Below, piece by piece: positions 51,414 to 60,222 of a DNA stretch of 64,000 nt (positions are counted from its first letter, which is position 1; the number at the start of each line of letters is the position of its first letter). The position numbers and the translations under genes are program-made. The notes under the pieces were generated by a model. That model was not told the DNA's origin. It ran no database searches and saw only the letters and a program-made list of their open reading frames with translations. Source of the stretch: RPQJ01 sp963846315 (GTDB lineage Bacteria; Pseudomonadota; Gammaproteobacteria; Steroidobacterales; Steroidobacteraceae). The stretch lies in contig CAWJVM010000015.1 in the NCBI GenBank assembly GCA_963846315.1, positions 133,353 to 197,352 on the forward strand, given 5' to 3'.

Positions 51414-52585
51414 AGAAGCGCACGCGGGTCACGCATCCACCGCAGGTGATCGTTCCCGCGGACAACCGCCCGTTGGTCGCGCCGATCTACCAGTCGGTGA
51501 AGTTCACGTTCGACGACGTCGGCGCAACGCTCGACCTGTTCAAGGGCAAGCGCGCGGGTTTCTACTATTCGCGTGTTTCCAATCCGACGTTGCGGCAACT
51601 CGAACTGCTGCTCGCGGAACTGCAGGGCCGCGACGGATGCCTGCTGACCGGCTCCGGCATCGCCGCGATTTCGATGCCGCTCATCGCGCTGCTCAAGGCA
51701 GGCGATCACGTCGTCTATTTCGCTGAGCAGTACCAGCCGACTCGCGGGCTCATTGGTCGCGTGCTGCGCCGCTTCGGCGTCGCCAGCACGATGCTGTCGA
51801 TCGACGACCTGGACGGGCTCGAGCACGTGCTCGGCACGACGCCGACGCGGCTGGTCGTGTTCGAGTCGCCGACCAATCCCGTGCTGAAGGTCGCGGATAT
51901 CGAGCGCCTGACGACCAGCGCGCGACGCCACGGGGCACTGACGCTGCTCGACAACACCCTCGCGGGATTCCACAACCACGGCCAGTACGACGTCGACCTG
52001 TTCGCGCACAGCCTCACCAAGTACGCGTCGGGCCACGGCGACGTGATGGGGGGTGCAATCATCGGCCGCACGGAACTCATCGATTCAATGCGTGACGATA
52101 TCGGCATTCTCGGGCCCACGCTCGATCCGCACGCGGCGTTCCTGCTGCAGCGGGGCATGAAGACATACTTCGTCCGCTGGGATGCTCAATGCCGGAATGC
52201 CCAGCGCATTGCCGAACACCTGTCGCGCCACCCGCGGGTCGAGCGCGTGCGATTTCCCGGCCTGCCGGGTGACCCTGGGCACGCGCTGGCACGGCAGCAG
52301 ATGCACGATTACGGCACCATCGTCACGATCGATGTCGAGGGCGACGCAACGGTGGGCGCGCGCTTTGCCGAGCGCCTGCAGTTGTTTTCGATCACGGCGA
52401 GTCTCGGCTCGACCGAGTCGCTGGTGGTGCCGCCCGACTTGCAGCAGGCGCGCGGTTTCACGCCGGAACAGCAACGCTGGGCGGACATCGGACCCGGCAC
52501 CGTGCGCCTGTCGATCGGACTGGAAGACGTGGACGACCTCGTCGACGATCTTGACAAGGCATTGGATGCGGCGAACCATGCCTGA
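51410..52585 (+). CDS. Cys/Met metabolism PLP-dependent enzyme (cystathionine synthase/lyase type)
   Basis: Sulfur amino acid enzyme of the gamma-family, 391 residues. APIYQSVKFTF, FYYSRVSNPTLRQLE and the PLP lysine in HSLTKYASGHGD are clear. The usual DNTFATP segment reads DNTLAGFHNHG, so it is a divergent member; it could be a gamma-synthase, lyase or sulfhydrylase. It overlaps the amidase by four bases and thus shares its transcript, linking it to methionine recycling. Confidence 0.87.
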   Translation: MKKRTRVTHPPQVIVPADNRPLVAPIYQSVKFTFDDVGATLDLFKGKRAGFYYSRVSNPTLRQLELLLAELQGRDGCLLTGSGIAAISMPLIALLKAGDHVVYFAEQYQPTRGLIGRVLRRFGVASTMLSIDDLDGLEHVLGTTPTRLVVFESPTNPVLKVADIERLTTSARRHGALTLLDNTLAGFHNHGQYDVDLFAHSLTKYASGHGDVMGGAIIGRTELIDSMRDDIGILGPTLDPHAAFLLQRGMKTYFVRWDAQCRNAQRIAEHLSRHPRVERVRFPGLPGDPGHALARQQMHDYGTIVTIDVEGDATVGARFAERLQLFSITASLGSTESLVVPPDLQQARGFTPEQQRWADIGPGTVRLSIGLEDVDDLVDDLDKALDAANHA

Positions 52586-52641
52586 GCAGGTCGCCGGCTC
52601 CGCCGCGCGGCAATGAAGGGCGGCTAAGGTGGCGCCGGGCA

Positions 52642-55023
52642 ATGGATGCCGACAGCCTGGATGATGGGTTTCGGGTGGGGGACTGGCTGATCGAGCCCAG
52701 GGAATGTCGCGCGTCCAGGGATGGCCGGGCCGTCGATCTCACCGGCGAGCAGGTCCTGGTGCTCATGGCCCTGGCGAGCCGGCACGGCGAGGCCGTGAAT
52801 CACCGTACCCTGCGCAACGAGATCTGGCCGAATGGTGCTGGCGCGGAGGAAAGACTGCGCCAGGCCGTGAGCGTGCTGCGCGAACTGTTCGGCGACAAGC
52901 CGCGCCATCCCCGTTACATCGCCAGTGTCGGCAACGACGCCTACGCGCTGGTCGCACATTTTGAGCGTGTGACCCCCGTTGACGCGCCGCCGGCATTGGC
53001 ACCCGACGGTCGCGCGACGCAGGTCGGTCGCTGGCAGCGACTGCTCGTGGAGCTGCAACGTCGCCACGTCTTCAAGGTCATGGCTTCGTACCTGGTCGGC
53101 ATGTGGATCATGCTGCAGGTCGCCCAGGTCACGTTTGAGCCGCTGCGATTCCCCGCGTGGTGGATGACGGCACTGACGATCCTGGCGGTCATCGGCTTGC
53201 CGATCGTCACGACGCTGGCCTGGACTTACGAAATCACGCCCAACGGAGTCAAGGTCGACGCGGGTGCCGACAGCACGGGTGTCATGCGCAGGCTGGCGCG
53301 CCCACGCCAGTCCATTGCGCCTGTCGTCGTTACCGGTGTCGCACTGATGGCGCTGGTCACTGGGTTCGCCTGGTGGCGTTCGCTCGACGTGGCAGGAAGT
53401 GTCGCGGCAGAGCCGGCGCCACCCCTGGAACCGGGGCCTCGATCGATCGCCGTGCTGCCGCTCGTGGATATGAGCGCGGCCGGCGGCAATACCTTCCTCG
53501 GCGACGGGCTGAGCGAGGAATTGTCGACCAGGCTTGCGCAGGTCCCGGGGCTGCGCGTTGCCGCGCGAACGTCCGCCTTCGAGTTCAAGGGCAAGAATCT
53601 CGACGTGCGCAAGATCGGGCAGTCGCTGGGCGTACGGCACGTGATCGAGGGCAGCGTGCGTCGCAATGGCGACAGCGTCCGAGTGACGGTGCAGCTGATC
53701 GACACGGCGACGGGCTATCACGTATGGGCCGGCAATTTCGATACCGCCTGGCGCGACGTCCTGGAATTGCAGGACGACATCGCTAAATCGGTGACGGACG
53801 CGCTGCAGGTCGTTCTGAAGGACACGGACCCCCGGCACGGCGCAGGCAAGGGGCATCAGCTCGACACACGCGCGATCGACCCGTACCTGGCGGGTCTCGG
53901 CGCCCTGCGACAGCCGGGCGATCTCAGCCGGCTCAAGCAGGCGGAACAGTCGTTCAGGTCGGCAATCGATATCGATCCCGCGTTCGCCGGAGCCTATGCG
54001 GGGTTGTGCAGGACGTATGCCCGGCAATTCGATCGCACGCGCGACCCGGCGGCGCTGGCATCCGCGGAGACGGTCTGCCGCAAGGCCCTTGCGCTGGATG
54101 AAACCCTTGTCGAAACGGAGAAGGCGCTCGCCAGCATGGCGCTCGCGTCCGGCAAATTCGAATCGGCACGTACGGCCTATGCCGGCCTGATCGAACGCAA
54201 TCCCAGGGATGCCGACGCTCACATCGGGTTGGGCGACGTGCGGGTCGGACTCGGCCAGGGAGCCGAGGCGGAGGCGAGTTATCGACAGGCGGTGGCTGTC
54301 GAGCCGGCCTATTGGGGCGCCTACTCGGCGCTCGCGACGCATCTGTTCCAGCGGGGCAAGATCGACGAAGCGACGGCAGCCATGCGCAAGGTGACGGAGC
54401 TGGTGCCATCGAGTGCAAACGCCTGGAGCAACCTCGGCGGCGCGCTGCAGATGAAAGGCGATTTCAGCCAGGCCCTGGCAGCGTACGACCGGTCGCTGCA
54501 ACTGGAGCCGTCGAAGGATGCCTATTCCAACCTTGCCACCACCTACTACTATCTGGGCCGATTTCCGGAGGCGATCCAAAGCTACGAGCGCGCGGCGACG
54601 CTGGGCGAGCACGACTACGTGATTCAGGGCAACCTTGCCGATGCACTCTGGCAACTGCCGGCGCGCCGGGATGACGCCATCTCGAGATATCGACGCGCGA
54701 TCATCCTTGCGGAGGCGCGACTGGAAACCACTCCACTCGACCCGAGGCTGCTGGCGCAACTCGGTTTCTATTACAGCCGCGTGGGCGAAGAAGAACGTTC
54801 GCGACGGTACCTGGCGGATGCACTGGCCAGGGGACCGGAACTGCTGTACGTGCAGTATTTCATCGGAGTGGCCGCCGCCGATCGCCGCGACCGCGCCACC
54901 GCGCTGCGGGCCGTGTCAGAGCTGGTGCGTCTGGGGTGGCCGCCGGCCATGTTGCGTTCTGCGCCGGAGTTCCGCAGTCTGTTGCAGGACGCCGAATACA
55001 AGAGAATTGTCGGCGCCGGTTGA
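52642..55023 (+). CDS. CadC-like membrane regulator with FlgO/TolB-like and TPR regions
   Basis: A 793-residue protein. It begins with a winged-helix Trans_reg_C domain (about 10-105; LTGEQVLVLMALASRHGEA). Two or three hydrophobic segments follow (about 145-250), then a FlgO/TolB-like part (SIAVLPLVDMSAAGGNTFLG, GVRHVIEGSVRRNGDSVRV) and a TPR solenoid to the end (for example LGDVRVGLGQGAEAEASYRQ). Membrane-bound one-component regulators of this build sense envelope signals and act directly on DNA. The target is unknown. Confidence 0.86.
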   Translation: MDADSLDDGFRVGDWLIEPRECRASRDGRAVDLTGEQVLVLMALASRHGEAVNHRTLRNEIWPNGAGAEERLRQAVSVLRELFGDKPRHPRYIASVGNDAYALVAHFERVTPVDAPPALAPDGRATQVGRWQRLLVELQRRHVFKVMASYLVGMWIMLQVAQVTFEPLRFPAWWMTALTILAVIGLPIVTTLAWTYEITPNGVKVDAGADSTGVMRRLARPRQSIAPVVVTGVALMALVTGFAWWRSLDVAGSVAAEPAPPLEPGPRSIAVLPLVDMSAAGGNTFLGDGLSEELSTRLAQVPGLRVAARTSAFEFKGKNLDVRKIGQSLGVRHVIEGSVRRNGDSVRVTVQLIDTATGYHVWAGNFDTAWRDVLELQDDIAKSVTDALQVVLKDTDPRHGAGKGHQLDTRAIDPYLAGLGALRQPGDLSRLKQAEQSFRSAIDIDPAFAGAYAGLCRTYARQFDRTRDPAALASAETVCRKALALDETLVETEKALASMALASGKFESARTAYAGLIERNPRDADAHIGLGDVRVGLGQGAEAEASYRQAVAVEPAYWGAYSALATHLFQRGKIDEATAAMRKVTELVPSSANAWSNLGGALQMKGDFSQALAAYDRSLQLEPSKDAYSNLATTYYYLGRFPEAIQSYERAATLGEHDYVIQGNLADALWQLPARRDDAISRYRRAIILAEARLETTPLDPRLLAQLGFYYSRVGEEERSRRYLADALARGPELLYVQYFIGVAAADRRDRATALRAVSELVRLGWPPAMLRSAPEFRSLLQDAEYKRIVGAG

Positions 55024-55112
55024 CGAACGAAGGCTACTGATTTGGCGTCGGCCTGCTCGCAGGCGACGCTATCGACGGTACGACAGTGCGATCAACAGGG
55101 GGAGGTTGACTG

Positions 55113-55664
55113 ATGAATACCACATCGATGGTGAATCGATCACGGGGCCGGGCGGGTATGTTGCTGGCCGTGGCAATGCTGGCTGGGTGCGTGAGCAACA
55201 GTGGCGGAGGCAACCCCGGCACTCTGATCGACCATGAATTCCCATTTGGCGTCACGCCGGTTCCTGGAACCGGAAACCCCACCCACATTGACGTTCAGCC
55301 GCTCGCTGAGTTGGACGGCCTGCATGGCGGCGGCAATGTGCGCGTCGAAGTCAATTCAAACTCGAACGCTGAAAAGTACTTCGTGACCTGGAAGTCGAGC
55401 AAACCGTTCTGGATCCGCTTCGAGCCCATGAATTCGAACAACGGTCATGGCGGCGACAGGTTCGGTCCGGGAGACTTCACGGAATCGACGGCTGGCGGGA
55501 CGACGCCGCCCACCTATTCATACCGTCTGGACTTGAAGCCAGGCCGTGTCAGGAAAACCTATTCGGCGAAATACTTCCTGACGTTTGGACCGCTGGATCC
55601 AGCCGATCCGAAGACCAAGTCCCTTGGCTTCGTGCTCGACCCCGTCATCATTGTCGACCGCTGA
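55113..55664 (+). CDS. Small lipoprotein of unknown function
   Basis: Lipobox LAGC predicts lipid anchoring. The mature domain (about 155 residues) is beta-rich: NVRVEVNSNSNAEKYFVTW, FWIRFEPMNSNNGHGGDRFG and YSYRLDLKPGRVRKTYSAKY. An Ig-like or beta-sandwich fold is a guess. GGGGGAGG is a strong ribosome site. It lies between a CadC-like regulator and a transporter and may be exported with them; no partner is proven. Confidence 0.75.
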   Translation: MNTTSMVNRSRGRAGMLLAVAMLAGCVSNSGGGNPGTLIDHEFPFGVTPVPGTGNPTHIDVQPLAELDGLHGGGNVRVEVNSNSNAEKYFVTWKSSKPFWIRFEPMNSNNGHGGDRFGPGDFTESTAGGTTPPTYSYRLDLKPGRVRKTYSAKYFLTFGPLDPADPKTKSLGFVLDPVIIVDR

Positions 55665-55676
55665 GGTCGAAGTCGC

Positions 55677-57338
55677 TTGATCACCGACCCCCCGGGGCTC
55701 AGCCGCTTCGAGCGACTGCTTTCGCTGGTCACGCGCGTGCGGCCCGGGGAGGGCCGCACTGCCTTCCTGTTCTTCCTGCACGCGTTCCTGCTGCTGTCGT
55801 CGTACCAGGTGGTGAAGGCACTGCGCGAAGCCTTCATGCTGGCGAAGTTCTCTGCCGAGACGCGCTCGTACGCCATCGCGCTGATTGCGCTGGTGCTGAT
55901 GGTCGTGGTGCCGTTCTACGGCTGGGTACGCCGCCACCTCGACGGCGCGCGCCTGCTGCGCGCCGTCACGATCTTCTTCGTCGTCACGATGCCGCTCTTC
56001 GCGCTGCTTGCCCGGTCGGGCGTGTCGATCGCGTTCGCGTTCTACATCTGGGTCAGCATCTACGGAGTGATGGTCGTCTCGCAGTTGTGGGCGTTCGCCG
56101 CCGACTCGTTCAACGTCAAGAGCGGTCAGCGACTGTTCGTGGTGATCATGCTGGGCGCGAACCTCGGGGCACTGACCGGCGCGAAAATCACGCAGCTGCT
56201 GGCTGCCGCGCTGTCGCCGATCGGCCTGATGGTGCTGGCGGCGGTCATCCTCGGCGCCACGTTGCTGCTCGCGGGGCCCGAACGCGCGGCCGTGCCGGAA
56301 GGCTCGCGCGCCATCTCGGTGGAGCACGGCCGGCCCGTGCCGCGCCTGCTCGGCGGCATCGGTCTCGTCCTGCGCGACCGTTACCTGTTGCTGATCGCGC
56401 TGCTCATCGTGCTGCTCAACTGGATCAACACGACGGGCGAATTCATCCTCGCCGATTTCGTGAAGGCCGACGCCGTGGCGCGCGTCGCAGCGAGTGGTGG
56501 CGCGCTCGATCTCGGCACGCTGATCACGGCGTTCTACGGCGACTTCCAGTTCTGGGTGACGCTCGTCAGTTTCGGCATCCAGTTGTTCCTGGTTTCGCGC
56601 ATTTTCCGGGCGGTCGGCGTGCGCGGTGCATTGCTCATTCACCCGGTGATCGTGGCGGCAGGGTACGGCATGTTGGCGCTGGCGCCGATGCTTGGCGGCT
56701 TCGTGCCGATCTTCACGCTGCTGCGCTTGATCAAGATCGTCGAGAACGGCGTCGACTATTCGCTGATGAACACCACGCGCCAGGCCTTGTTCCTGCCCGT
56801 GGACCGCGACTCGAAATACGACGGCAAGACGGCCATCGACACGTTCTTCGTGCGGTTCGGCGACCTCATCCAGGCGCTGGCCGTGTACATCGGCCTCAAC
56901 CACCTGCACTGGGATGCGCCGAAGTTCGCGGTCTTGAACCTGGTGCTGGCGTTCGCGTGGATCGCACTGGCGGTGGCGCTCGGCCGCGGCTTCAGCCGCA
57001 AGGCGCTCGAGAACATCATGAACGTGGCGCCCGAGGCGGTCGAGGAAATTCCCGACCTCGTGTTCGCGCCGGGCAAACCCTTCCTGCACCGCGTCTCGCC
57101 CACTGCATTCCAGGACGCCGATCCGGGTGACGTGCTGAATCTCCGCGCCTGTTGCGACGATGGCACGCCGTTGCCGCGCTGGGTGCGGTTCGACCCGCGT
57201 CAGCGCGCGTTCGTCGGCGTGGCGCCTGTCGACGTGACGATCGAACAGTTGCGCATCGCGGTGATCGCCAGCGACGTCGACGGGCTCGAGGCGCGCGCCA
57301 CGTTCATCGTCAGGCATTTCATCAGGGAGACTTCGTAG
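55677..57338 (+). CDS. NTT-like (TLC) nucleotide transporter with extra C-terminal beta domain
   Basis: Membrane protein of 553 residues with about 11-12 helices of the Npt1/Npt2 ATP/ADP translocase group. SLMNTTRQALFLPVDRDSKY and GKTAIDTFFVRFGDLIQAL resemble the conserved NTT region before the last helices. Free-living bacteria use such proteins for nucleotide uptake or other cargo. After the last helix a soluble tail of about 90 residues (LVFAPGKPFLHRVSP, LPRWVRFDPRQRAFVG) looks like a cadherin/CADG-type beta domain. The start is TTG 55677. It converges with and overlaps the phosphoesterase by 17 bases. Confidence 0.82.
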   Translation: MITDPPGLSRFERLLSLVTRVRPGEGRTAFLFFLHAFLLLSSYQVVKALREAFMLAKFSAETRSYAIALIALVLMVVVPFYGWVRRHLDGARLLRAVTIFFVVTMPLFALLARSGVSIAFAFYIWVSIYGVMVVSQLWAFAADSFNVKSGQRLFVVIMLGANLGALTGAKITQLLAAALSPIGLMVLAAVILGATLLLAGPERAAVPEGSRAISVEHGRPVPRLLGGIGLVLRDRYLLLIALLIVLLNWINTTGEFILADFVKADAVARVAASGGALDLGTLITAFYGDFQFWVTLVSFGIQLFLVSRIFRAVGVRGALLIHPVIVAAGYGMLALAPMLGGFVPIFTLLRLIKIVENGVDYSLMNTTRQALFLPVDRDSKYDGKTAIDTFFVRFGDLIQALAVYIGLNHLHWDAPKFAVLNLVLAFAWIALAVALGRGFSRKALENIMNVAPEAVEEIPDLVFAPGKPFLHRVSPTAFQDADPGDVLNLRACCDDGTPLPRWVRFDPRQRAFVGVAPVDVTIEQLRIAVIASDVDGLEARATFIVRHFIRETS

Positions 57339-59202
57339 CCGCGGCCGCCGCTGCAGGCAGCGCCAGCAATGCGTCGCGACGTGCCAGGATGGCCTTGCGC
57401 GACTTGGCGTCGACCAGCTCTCCCAGCGAAGTCTCCAGATTGGCCTCGTTCAGCGCGGCAACCCGGCGTCGCAACTCCGTGCCCGGCGCAGGCGGGCGCG
57501 CTTTCAGGTAGCTGGGGATAGCTTTCGACGAGCCGAACGCACGCTCGTGCGCCGTCGCGTAGACGAACCAGTCGTCGGAGTCGAACAGCAGCGACTCTGG
57601 CACCCGGCCGTCGTTGCCGATCAGCGTGTCTAAGGCATAGACGAGCTGGAACTGCGGCTCGGCGCTGCACCAGCCACCGCCACGCAGTTGCTGCTTCTGC
57701 ACGTCCCCTTGCGTCACCCACTTGAGCGGGCGGCCCTGCAGCACGCCACCCTGGCCCTGAACTTCGCGCTCCACCGTGACGGGTACGATGCCGAGCCCGA
57801 GCTGGCGGTCGAGCCGGTAGGCCGCCACTTCCTTCCGGGCAGCGTCATGGGCACGCACCTGGAACACGGCGGGTATCCGCTGGCCTTCATGGCTCACGGA
57901 GACGTTCATCTCGTTGGGGCCTCGCGGGCTCTCCACGGTCACGTTGCCGTCGCGCATTGCTGCGAGCACGCTCGCATCGTCGAGTTCGTTCGGCGCCACG
58001 AACAGGCCCTCTGGTTTGACCGGTGTCGCCGCCGGCTCACCGGCATAGCGGACGCTGAGGCCGGAGGGTTGGATGAACAGCGCGGCTGCCCGTCCCTTGT
58101 ACGCCGCGCGGTTCATGCCCGCGTCCAGTTTCACCACCCGGCCATCGAAGCGTGAAGTTGCGCGCAGGTCGCGGGTGGGCGTGTGGCCGATCACGAGCCG
58201 TGCGACGCCGAATTGCTGCAGCAGCGGCAGCAGTACGTCGGTTTCCGCGACCTCGTTGCACAACGCCGCGCCGCGGTACCAGTTCGGCCCGTCCGCGGAC
58301 AGCAAGTCGCTGTCGGCCGCGGCATCGAAGCGCTGCACGGCGTCAGCGAGCGCACCATCTGCGGTGCCGCCGCTGGTCGCCGCGGCCGCCGTCTGCGTCG
58401 CGAGTCGTTCGCGGGCGAGCTTCGGCCGGGCGCGGAATTCGTCACCGGGCTGCAGCAACCTGGCCTGCTCGAGCCGGTCGGCGAGGCCAAGGTAATCGGT
58501 CAGCGCCGTTCGATAGCGCAGATTCACTTCCGGCAGGCTCATTCCGCGCAGCACGTTCGACGGGCCTGCATGCATGAACAGCGTGTCGTTCACCCTGATC
58601 GCCACGGGCAGCGCGAGCAGCCATTGTCCGTACTTGCCCCTGGGACCGAGCGCTGCGCGGTGGCCGAAGAAGCCGGGTGGAAATTTCTGGTCGAACGCAG
58701 CGCCAGAGCCTGCGCCCTGTGCGGCTTCCCAGGCCTGGCGGCGTTCCGCGCGTTCTTCGGCCGATTCGACGTCTGCGTAACTGGCGTATTCCCCCGGATC
58801 GACGTAGCGCAGGTCGCCGAGCAGGTTCATCGCCTCGTGGTTGCCGAGCACGACGTGCAGCTGGCCGCCCGCTGCCGTCGCCTCGCTTTGCAGCCGCATC
58901 AGCAGGTCTAGGACTCTGCGTGAATCGGCGCCGCGGTCGAGCAGGTCGCCGAGGCTCACGACGTGGGTGCGTCCGGCGGACCAACGGTCCTGCGCGTCGA
59001 CGATGCCCGTCTCGCGCAACAACGTGACCAGTTCCGTGTAGGCACCGTGCACGTCGGCAAAGGCCACCACCCGGTCCACGCCCGTGAACTGCACCTGCGC
59101 GGGTGGCGACGGCGACGGGCTCGCGGCCCGCGCCAACGCGGCCATGGCAGTCACGCCGATCACGCACGCGACGACGAACTTCGGCAGTCGGAGATTCAGC
59201 AT
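57322..59202 (-). CDS. Exported metallophosphoesterase fused to a kinase-like domain
   Basis: A signal peptide (about 1-27) precedes a calcineurin-like phosphatase: Asp50/His52 (AFADVHG), Asp86 (LGDLLDRGAD), Asn121-His122-Glu123 (VLGNHEAMN), MHAGPS and VIGHTPTRD. From about 430 to 626 the sequence recalls FAM20C/HipA-like kinase folds: KEVAAYRLDRQLGLGIVPVT (457-476, like the helix carrying the conserved Glu) and LDTLIGNDGRVPE (from 524). TAHERAFG (550-557) sits where kinases have Asp-Asn-Gly; the acid is replaced. The 626-residue protein is periplasmic if the signal is cleaved. It is ten bases after the kinase-like gene. Domain two is inferred. Confidence 0.8.
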   Translation of the reverse strand: MLNLRLPKFVVACVIGVTAMAALARAASPSPSPPAQVQFTGVDRVVAFADVHGAYTELVTLLRETGIVDAQDRWSAGRTHVVSLGDLLDRGADSRRVLDLLMRLQSEATAAGGQLHVVLGNHEAMNLLGDLRYVDPGEYASYADVESAEERAERRQAWEAAQGAGSGAAFDQKFPPGFFGHRAALGPRGKYGQWLLALPVAIRVNDTLFMHAGPSNVLRGMSLPEVNLRYRTALTDYLGLADRLEQARLLQPGDEFRARPKLARERLATQTAAAATSGGTADGALADAVQRFDAAADSDLLSADGPNWYRGAALCNEVAETDVLLPLLQQFGVARLVIGHTPTRDLRATSRFDGRVVKLDAGMNRAAYKGRAAALFIQPSGLSVRYAGEPAATPVKPEGLFVAPNELDDASVLAAMRDGNVTVESPRGPNEMNVSVSHEGQRIPAVFQVRAHDAARKEVAAYRLDRQLGLGIVPVTVEREVQGQGGVLQGRPLKWVTQGDVQKQQLRGGGWCSAEPQFQLVYALDTLIGNDGRVPESLLFDSDDWFVYATAHERAFGSSKAIPSYLKARPPAPGTELRRRVAALNEANLETSLGELVDAKSRKAILARRDALLALPAAAAAATKSP

Positions 59203-59212
59203 CCTTGCGTCC

Positions 59213-60196
59213 TCAGTTTGGAGCGGCTGCGACGGTGATCTCACCGGCATCGACGCGTTGCAGCAAGCGGCCGAGCAGTCGATTCACCGCGGAAATTTCG
59301 GTTTTCGTCAGTCCCATCTGCAGCTCGCTACCCTGGCGACGCACGCCGCGACCGGGCGACAGGTTGGGACCGAGCGCGACCGGCACGAACCGATCGCCTT
59401 CGAGCTGCCATTGCGCCAGCACGCCGAGGCGCTGCTCGAGCACGGGCAAGGTGATGGTGCGCAGCCGCGCGACCGCATCGGCCGGCAAGCGGTTGACGCG
59501 GATCCGCTTCCACGCCTCGCCCCGATCGCTGTCGATGGACGCGAAGGCCACGCCGTGATCGATCGAGAACACGCGGGCGCCGGTTGGGGACTTGCCAATG
59601 AGGAAATTGCCGGCATTCGAGTCGCGATGCTCGATCAGGTAGGTCAGCACGTTCAGCTGTCCGATGTGACGCGCGTACAGCGCGTCGGCCTCGAACCTTG
59701 CCGGATCGAAGACGTCGGCGACGACACGGATGTCGCTCAGCCAGTACTGCACCACCGCCAGCACCTGGTCTGCGGACGAGAACGTCCGCGCGACGTCGGC
59801 CTGGTACTTCACGAAATCCGCCCGCGGGATCATGCGCAATGCCGTCGGCGGCACGACGTACTCCGCGGGCTCGAGAAAGAGCTGCTGCAGTTCGTAGGCC
59901 GCGAGGTCGTAGCGCGGCACGTTGTTGAACGTGTCGGCGCCGGGTTCGGCCTTGCGCAGTTTCACGCGCAAGGGCGGAGCGCCGCCGAAGGAGACATCCG
60001 CCTTCAGCGTGATGTCGCCTTTTGCCTTGGGTCGACTGATTTCGGCGTGGGTGATGACGAGCGGTTCCGCCGCGAGCAGGCGTTCAAGGTCGGCGACCGG
60101 CTGCGTGATGTTCGCGTCCTGGGCCACGGCAGTGGCTCCCAGTCCGAACAGCAAGGACAGTGCCAACAGTCGGGCAGGTAACGTCCTGGTAGGCAT
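59213..60196 (-). CDS. Exported kinase-like protein (atypical FAM20C/HipA-type fold)
   Basis: A 327-residue protein with signal peptide (cleavage near AVAQDA) and a kinase-type core: Lys79 (LRVKLRKAEP), Glu102 in the next helix (DLAAYELQQLF), HRDSNAGNFL with Asp192, Asn194 and Asn197, and FSIDHGVAF with Asp213. Asp192 to Asp213 is 21 residues, close to the spacing in FAM20C-type kinases. So a possible active periplasmic kinase, in contrast to the domain fused in the next gene. AGGGAGG precedes ATG 60196. Sequence similarity is my reading, not a database match. Confidence 0.7.
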   Translation of the reverse strand: MPTRTLPARLLALSLLFGLGATAVAQDANITQPVADLERLLAAEPLVITHAEISRPKAKGDITLKADVSFGGAPPLRVKLRKAEPGADTFNNVPRYDLAAYELQQLFLEPAEYVVPPTALRMIPRADFVKYQADVARTFSSADQVLAVVQYWLSDIRVVADVFDPARFEADALYARHIGQLNVLTYLIEHRDSNAGNFLIGKSPTGARVFSIDHGVAFASIDSDRGEAWKRIRVNRLPADAVARLRTITLPVLEQRLGVLAQWQLEGDRFVPVALGPNLSPGRGVRRQGSELQMGLTKTEISAVNRLLGRLLQRVDAGEITVAAAPN

Positions 60197-60222
60197 CGGT
60201 CTCCCTCCCTCCTCGGAGATTA

